A stretch of DNA of 9,290 bases from an uncultured Lachnospiraceae bacterium (GTDB lineage Bacteria > Bacillota > Clostridia > Lachnospirales > Lachnospiraceae), in the NCBI GenBank assembly GCA_910585395.1, contig CAJUCK010000057.1, positions 659-9,948 of the forward strand, given 5' to 3'. The notes under the pieces were generated by a model that saw only the letters and a program-made list of their open reading frames with translations, did not search any database and was not told where the DNA came from. Below are positions 6,519 through 9,290 of this stretch, one piece after another. The position numbers and the translations under genes were made by a program. The first letter of the stretch is position 1, and each line of letters starts with the position of its first letter.

Positions 6519-7236
6519 CGTTAGAAGAATTCCTTATCTGCTTTCTTAACTCCCGCCATTCTTCTGGCGTAATCTTTCGATATGCACCCTCTTTCAAATC
6601 GCCGAGGCAGATATTCATGATACGCACCCGTTTCAAATCTACAACTCTATAATGGAATACCTCACACATTCTGCGTATCTGGCGATTCAGTCCCTGAGTA
6701 AGTACAATACGGATCGTTTGTTTACCAACTTTTTCCACTCGACAGGGTCTGGTAGAAACATCTAATTCTTTTAAATAGACACCGTTTGCCATTCCACAAA
6801 TAAATTCTTCTGTGACTGCTCTGTTCACCTTAACAATATACTCTTTTTCATGTAAGTTTCCGCTGCGCATCATCTTATTTACCAGTTCTCCCTGATTTGT
6901 CATCAGAATCAGTCCATGAGAATCTTTATCCAGACGCCCTATCGGATAAATCCGTTTGGGATAATTCACATACTCTATAATATTATTTTTTTCCCGTTTT
7001 TCTGAAGTGCATACGATCCCCGACGGTTTGTTCATGGCAATCAGTATCGCCTCTTGTTCTTTGGACACCAATTTGTTTCCGTACATCACAGTATCGCCAG
7101 GATATACCTTATCTCCCATTCTCGCTGTCTGCCCATTAATCGTTACCCTGCCTGCTTCAATCTGACGGTCTGCCTCTCTTCTGGAACAAATTCCTGCCTC
7201 ACTAAGGAATTTATTGATTCTTATTGGTTCTGACAT
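6496..7236 (-). CDS. rluF: 23S rRNA pseudouridine synthase, RluF type
   Basis: This enzyme of the RsuA/RluB/E/F family isomerises uridine to pseudouridine in rRNA. The closest known member appears to be E. coli RluF, which acts on U2604 of 23S rRNA. An S4 RNA-binding domain covers about 5-55 (RINKFLSEAGICSRREADR at 6-24), followed by the catalytic domain. The catalytic aspartate is Asp103 in YPIGRLDKDSHGLILMTN. Further RluF-like segments are NLHEKEYIVKV (126-136) and LTQGLNRQIRRMCEVF (179-194), followed by RVRIMN. The 246 residues lack the basic C-terminal tail of the E. coli protein. GGGGGA precedes the ATG by 6 nt. It lies 44 nt after the 143-residue gene and 46 nt before ligA, so the three are probably cotranscribed. 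The exact target uridine is inferred. Confidence 0.9.
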   Translation of the reverse strand: MSEPIRINKFLSEAGICSRREADRQIEAGRVTINGQTARMGDKVYPGDTVMYGNKLVSKEQEAILIAMNKPSGIVCTSEKREKNNIIEYVNYPKRIYPIGRLDKDSHGLILMTNQGELVNKMMRSGNLHEKEYIVKVNRAVTEEFICGMANGVYLKELDVSTRPCRVEKVGKQTIRIVLTQGLNRQIRRMCEVFHYRVVDLKRVRIMNICLGDLKEGAYRKITPEEWRELRKQIRNSSNETVIPDW

Positions 7237-7280
7237 AGCTGATCCCCCACTCTTTTAACCAAATTACCTTTCTTTTGTTT

Positions 7281-7712
7281 CTACAAAAATCTCTTTAAGC
7301 GCTCGATATTCTCTTCCTCAAAATCCATAAGCTCTTCTGCCAGTTCATTGGCAAAACTTCCTGTTCTCTTATTATTATGCCTCGCCTTCAGCAAATCTGT
7401 AATTCCCCTGGTATTCCCCTGTATCATCATATCTGCCACATGGTTCGTACTGATATTCAACATCGTATTGGCCTGAACTGTCCCCCATAACATCGCTTTC
7501 TGTAAGGGAGATTCTTTGGGCAGCAGTCCATATTCCCACAATCCTGCTTCCGCTTTCCGTTCAAAGTCCCGAAAACGATTTCGCTCAGAAGTAAGCTCGT
7601 AGGCAAACTCCTGATTATAAACTTTTCCCATCAAGGCATCAATGGCATTGACTGCCATGGATGCATTTTTCCTGGTTTCTTTTAATACATTGATTTCTTC
7701 CTGATCTCGCAT
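7281..7712 (-). CDS. Conserved helical protein of unknown function (143 residues)
   Basis: I cannot assign a function. The protein appears entirely alpha-helical, charged and soluble, without signal peptide or membrane segment. Its spacing of helices suggests a four-helix bundle, possibly ferritin-like. The most distinctive stretch is about 73-110, AMLWGTVQANTMLNISTN, then HVADMMIQGNTRGITDLLKA. It ends with an acidic helix MDFEEENIERLKRFL. Similar short proteins with an S-x-H-x-A-x-M-M-I-x-G pattern occur widely in Clostridia as hypothetical proteins, as far as I recall. AAAGGAGG lies 5 nt before the ATG, a strong start. It is the first gene after the terminator at 7811-7843 and probably leads the rluF-ligA transcript. 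Confidence 0.85.
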   Translation of the reverse strand: MRDQEEINVLKETRKNASMAVNAIDALMGKVYNQEFAYELTSERNRFRDFERKAEAGLWEYGLLPKESPLQKAMLWGTVQANTMLNISTNHVADMMIQGNTRGITDLLKARHNNKRTGSFANELAEELMDFEEENIERLKRFL

Positions 7713-7762
7713 AGCTTCCTCCTTTTGATTTTACTATCATTAGGTTGAAGCATTTCTTTTAT

Positions 7763-7790
7763 TTTATACTGCATTTATCAGAAAAATAAC
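7763..7790 (-). promoter_or_regulatory. Possible promoter of the 143-residue gene
   Basis: TATAAA (7768-7763, minus strand) is a reasonable -10 about 50 nt upstream of the ATG and just after the terminator. The matching -35 position (GTTATT at a 16-nt spacer) is poor. A promoter is expected here because the preceding unit is terminated, but the exact site is uncertain. Confidence 0.35.
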
Positions 7791-7810
7791 TTTTGATATC
7801 ATCTGTTAGG

Positions 7811-7843
7811 AAAAAAGAGAACTGCCCTTATCGGGCAATTCTC
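7811..7843 (-). terminator. Intrinsic terminator after the SH3-domain gene
   Basis: On the minus strand GAGAATTGCCC, loop GATAA and GGGCAGTTCTC form an 11-bp stem with one T-G wobble, directly followed by six T (7816-7811). It lies about 55 nt after the stop of the SH3-domain gene and separates it from the downstream gene group. Confidence 0.92.
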
Positions 7844-7897
7844 CCTTCTGCTCATTTCAATGCGTATTTCAATTTCTTCGCAAATACCAAGATCAAA

Positions 7898-9082
7898 TTA
7901 ATTAGCCAACAATAAATCTGTCCTGATATATCCAGTCGTCCCATTCCATTCTACCTTTGTCCAGCCTTCTGCATAACTCAAAATAACTTTAATGCTGTCA
8001 CCAACAGCTGTAGTTCCTAAAAGCTCTGCTGTCTCACTCATAGAAGAACGCACATTGTAACCATTGCTCGCTGTCAGCACTTTGCCTTCCGGCACATAGT
8101 TAATACCGCCAGATTCTCCTTCATCGGAACTATCATCTTCTGATGCCTGTTCATCATCCGTCGTTTCTTCTGGTTCTTCCTGTTGTGTTTCTTCGGGCTT
8201 CTCTTCCGGTTCTTCCTGTTGTGTTTCTTCCGGCTTCTCTTCCGGTTCTTCCTGTTTCGTCTCTTCTGGTTCCTCCTGCTCAGGTGCAGTATAATTTTCT
8301 TTCCATTTGCGGATAGCTTCTGTCACATCGTTCATTCTCTTCTGCAGTTCTTCACTGCCTTGCATTGTCTCATCATATCTGCCCTGAATTTCGGTCTGAA
8401 GCTTCTGTACCTTATCGCTGGCCTCAAAATCTTTAATCAGATTAAGAATCTTTTTCTTCGTCTTCTGCTCATTTAATTCACGGTTAAAAGAACTGTAACG
8501 ATTATTAATATACAGCTCTCCCTTTTTATTCGTTTGAATATAGAAAATATTTGTACCCGGAAGGCTGCCCTCAACCCCCGCAAGCTTCATATCATAAGAA
8601 GCCAGTACGATATATTCATCTTCTGTTCTCCCTGTTTCTACAATACAAGAAACATTGTCATAACTTTCCACATGTTCATTCAGCATCTTGATATAGTCTT
8701 TTTCCATATCAGAAAGATATTTGGCCAGCTGCGAAAGCTTGTCCAAATCTCCTGCTGCATAAGAATTGTAATAAGTAGACACCAATTCTGTAATTTCTGG
8801 ATTTGATTCGGTATCCTGGTTACTATCAGCCTCTGTATTTTCTGAATCAGCCGCCCCATCCGTCTTATTCTGATCATCGTCTTTTGCAGTCTCTTCCTGC
8901 TGATTGTCCTGTTTCCCCGGGGTTGAATTACTATCGTTTTTATTGTCACATGCGCTGACAGATAAAACCAGAACAAGGGCAAACGTCAATACCCCGCCTG
9001 ATATATACCTTACATTTGCTTTACAAAAGTCTGCAATTTTATCTATACTAAATACGGAATTTGTGTTCTTATTATCCTTCAT
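7898..9082 (-). CDS. Secreted or membrane-anchored protein with a C-terminal SH3b domain
   Basis: The 394-residue protein has a basic N-terminus and a hydrophobic segment at about 26-44. That segment is followed by VSAC (42-45), which fits a lipobox with Cys45 as the lipidation site, although the N-region is long for a lipoprotein. A plain membrane anchor is the alternative. A low-complexity Asp/Asn/Gln/Glu linker (46-95) leads to a domain at about 96-200 with an NTF2-like look (ELVSTYYNSYAAGDLDKL), then a helical segment (200-262). A Glu/Pro-rich tandem repeat (269-308) and an SH3b domain (332-393) follow; GYNVRSSMSETAELLG and GWTKVEW are typical of SH3b. SH3b domains often bind peptidoglycan or other envelope targets. 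AAAGGAG is 5 nt before the ATG. It is transcribed alone between the tRNA and the terminator. Its specific role is unknown. Confidence 0.85.
   Translation of the reverse strand: MKDNKNTNSVFSIDKIADFCKANVRYISGGVLTFALVLVLSVSACDNKNDSNSTPGKQDNQQEETAKDDDQNKTDGAADSENTEADSNQDTESNPEITELVSTYYNSYAAGDLDKLSQLAKYLSDMEKDYIKMLNEHVESYDNVSCIVETGRTEDEYIVLASYDMKLAGVEGSLPGTNIFYIQTNKKGELYINNRYSSFNRELNEQKTKKKILNLIKDFEASDKVQKLQTEIQGRYDETMQGSEELQKRMNDVTEAIRKWKENYTAPEQEEPEETKQEEPEEKPEETQQEEPEEKPEETQQEEPEETTDDEQASEDDSSDEGESGGINYVPEGKVLTASNGYNVRSSMSETAELLGTTAVGDSIKVILSYAEGWTKVEWNGTTGYIRTDLLLAN
8159..8278 (-). repeat. In-frame tandem repeat coding Glu/Pro-rich linker
   Basis: Residues 269-308 of the SH3-domain protein are built from QEEPEEKPEETQ-type units. 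Two full 36-bp copies (8219-8254 and 8183-8218) differ at one base, and degenerate partial copies flank them. The near identity at DNA level points to recent duplication by slippage. The number of units is likely to vary between strains. The segment probably acts as an extended wall-spanning linker. Confidence 0.9.
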
Positions 9083-9152
9083 ATATTCTCCTTTATCTAT
9101 CTGTCCAGTCCACTGCGGAACTGTACCTTATATATGCAAAACCTTCTGCCTC

Positions 9153-9180
9153 ATATTATTAGCAGAAAGTTTAAAATCAA
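9153..9180 (-). promoter_or_regulatory. Possible promoter of the SH3-domain gene
   Basis: The minus strand shows TTGATT (9180-9175), a 16-nt spacer and TAATAT (9158-9153). It begins about 10 nt after the tRNA and lies 70 nt before the ATG. Each hexamer matches the sigma-A consensus at four of six positions. A second candidate -10 (TATATA) lies nearer the gene without a good -35. Confidence 0.4.
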
Positions 9181-9190
9181 AAGCACCAAA

Positions 9191-9262
9191 TGCACCCAGA
9201 GGGAATCGAACCCCCAGCCCCAGAACCGGAATCTGGTGTTTTATCCGTTAAACTATGGGTGC
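9191..9262 (-). tRNA. tRNA-Arg (anticodon CCG)
   Basis: The 72 nt fold into a full cloverleaf. The acceptor stem is GCACCCA/TGGGTGC, the D stem GTTT/AAAC, and the anticodon stem CCAGA/TCTGG with loop TTCCGGT. A 4-nt variable loop follows, then a T arm GGGGG/CCCTC with loop TTCGATT. The anticodon CCG reads the arginine codon CGG. The discriminator base is A, and CCA is not encoded, so it must be added after transcription. No terminator is evident directly downstream. Confidence 0.95.
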
Positions 9263-9290
9263 ATGCTGAATTGTACGAATTGTCAATGCC

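Noticed and set aside
8159..8278. Repeats considered as a CRISPR array
   Set aside because: The 36-bp units are directly adjacent, without unique spacers, and stay in frame within a protein-coding gene.
9281..9286. Perfect TTGACA on the minus strand upstream of the tRNA
   Set aside because: A -10 element at 16-18 nt would fall on the tRNA boundary (TGCACC) and is not recognisable. TACAAT at 9275-9270 is only 5 nt away, so the two cannot form one promoter.

Overview
This window looks like a piece of a Clostridia (Firmicutes) chromosome, most likely from the family Lachnospiraceae. The reasons are the low-to-moderate GC content, strong AGGAGG-type ribosome binding sites, the Asp23-nusB-xseA-xseB-ispA gene order, and a cell-surface SH3 protein of a type common in gut Lachnospiraceae. 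The genus cannot be fixed from the window alone. Every gene that can be supported is on the minus strand, so the region is transcribed from high to low coordinates. It is mostly housekeeping DNA; there are no insertion sequences, CRISPR arrays, phage genes or defence genes.

In the order of transcription: a tRNA-Arg(CCG) gene (9191-9262) comes first. It is followed by a secreted, membrane-anchored protein with an acidic tandem-repeat linker and a C-terminal bacterial SH3 domain (7898-9082), which ends at a strong intrinsic terminator (7811-7843). A second group then begins with an unidentified helical protein of 143 residues (7281-7712). It continues with an RluF-type 23S rRNA pseudouridine synthase (6496-7236), NAD-dependent DNA ligase ligA (4446-6449), a possible unannotated 53-codon gene starting with GTG (4271-4432), and homoserine O-acyltransferase metA (3352-4281). 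MetA carries the glutamate at position 111 that is associated with acetyl-CoA use.

A well-formed promoter (TTGCAA-16-TGGTATAAT order, minus strand) then drives an Asp23/Gls24-family protein (2930-3241). Next is an intrinsic terminator only 21 nt upstream of nusB (2420-2812). After it, nusB, xseA (1185-2423), xseB (933-1154) and ispA (47-940) form a tightly packed operon with 4-nt and 8-nt overlaps. They encode a transcription antitermination factor, the two subunits of exonuclease VII, and farnesyl diphosphate synthase.

The two places most worth a second look are the terminator sitting directly in front of the gene for the antitermination factor NusB, and the small ORF filling the ligA-metA gap. 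The terminator leaves almost no room for a downstream promoter, so nusB-xseA-xseB-ispA expression probably depends on readthrough. The small ORF begins 13 nt after ligA, has a Shine-Dalgarno-like site, and runs 11 nt into metA. I saw no clearly new multi-gene system.
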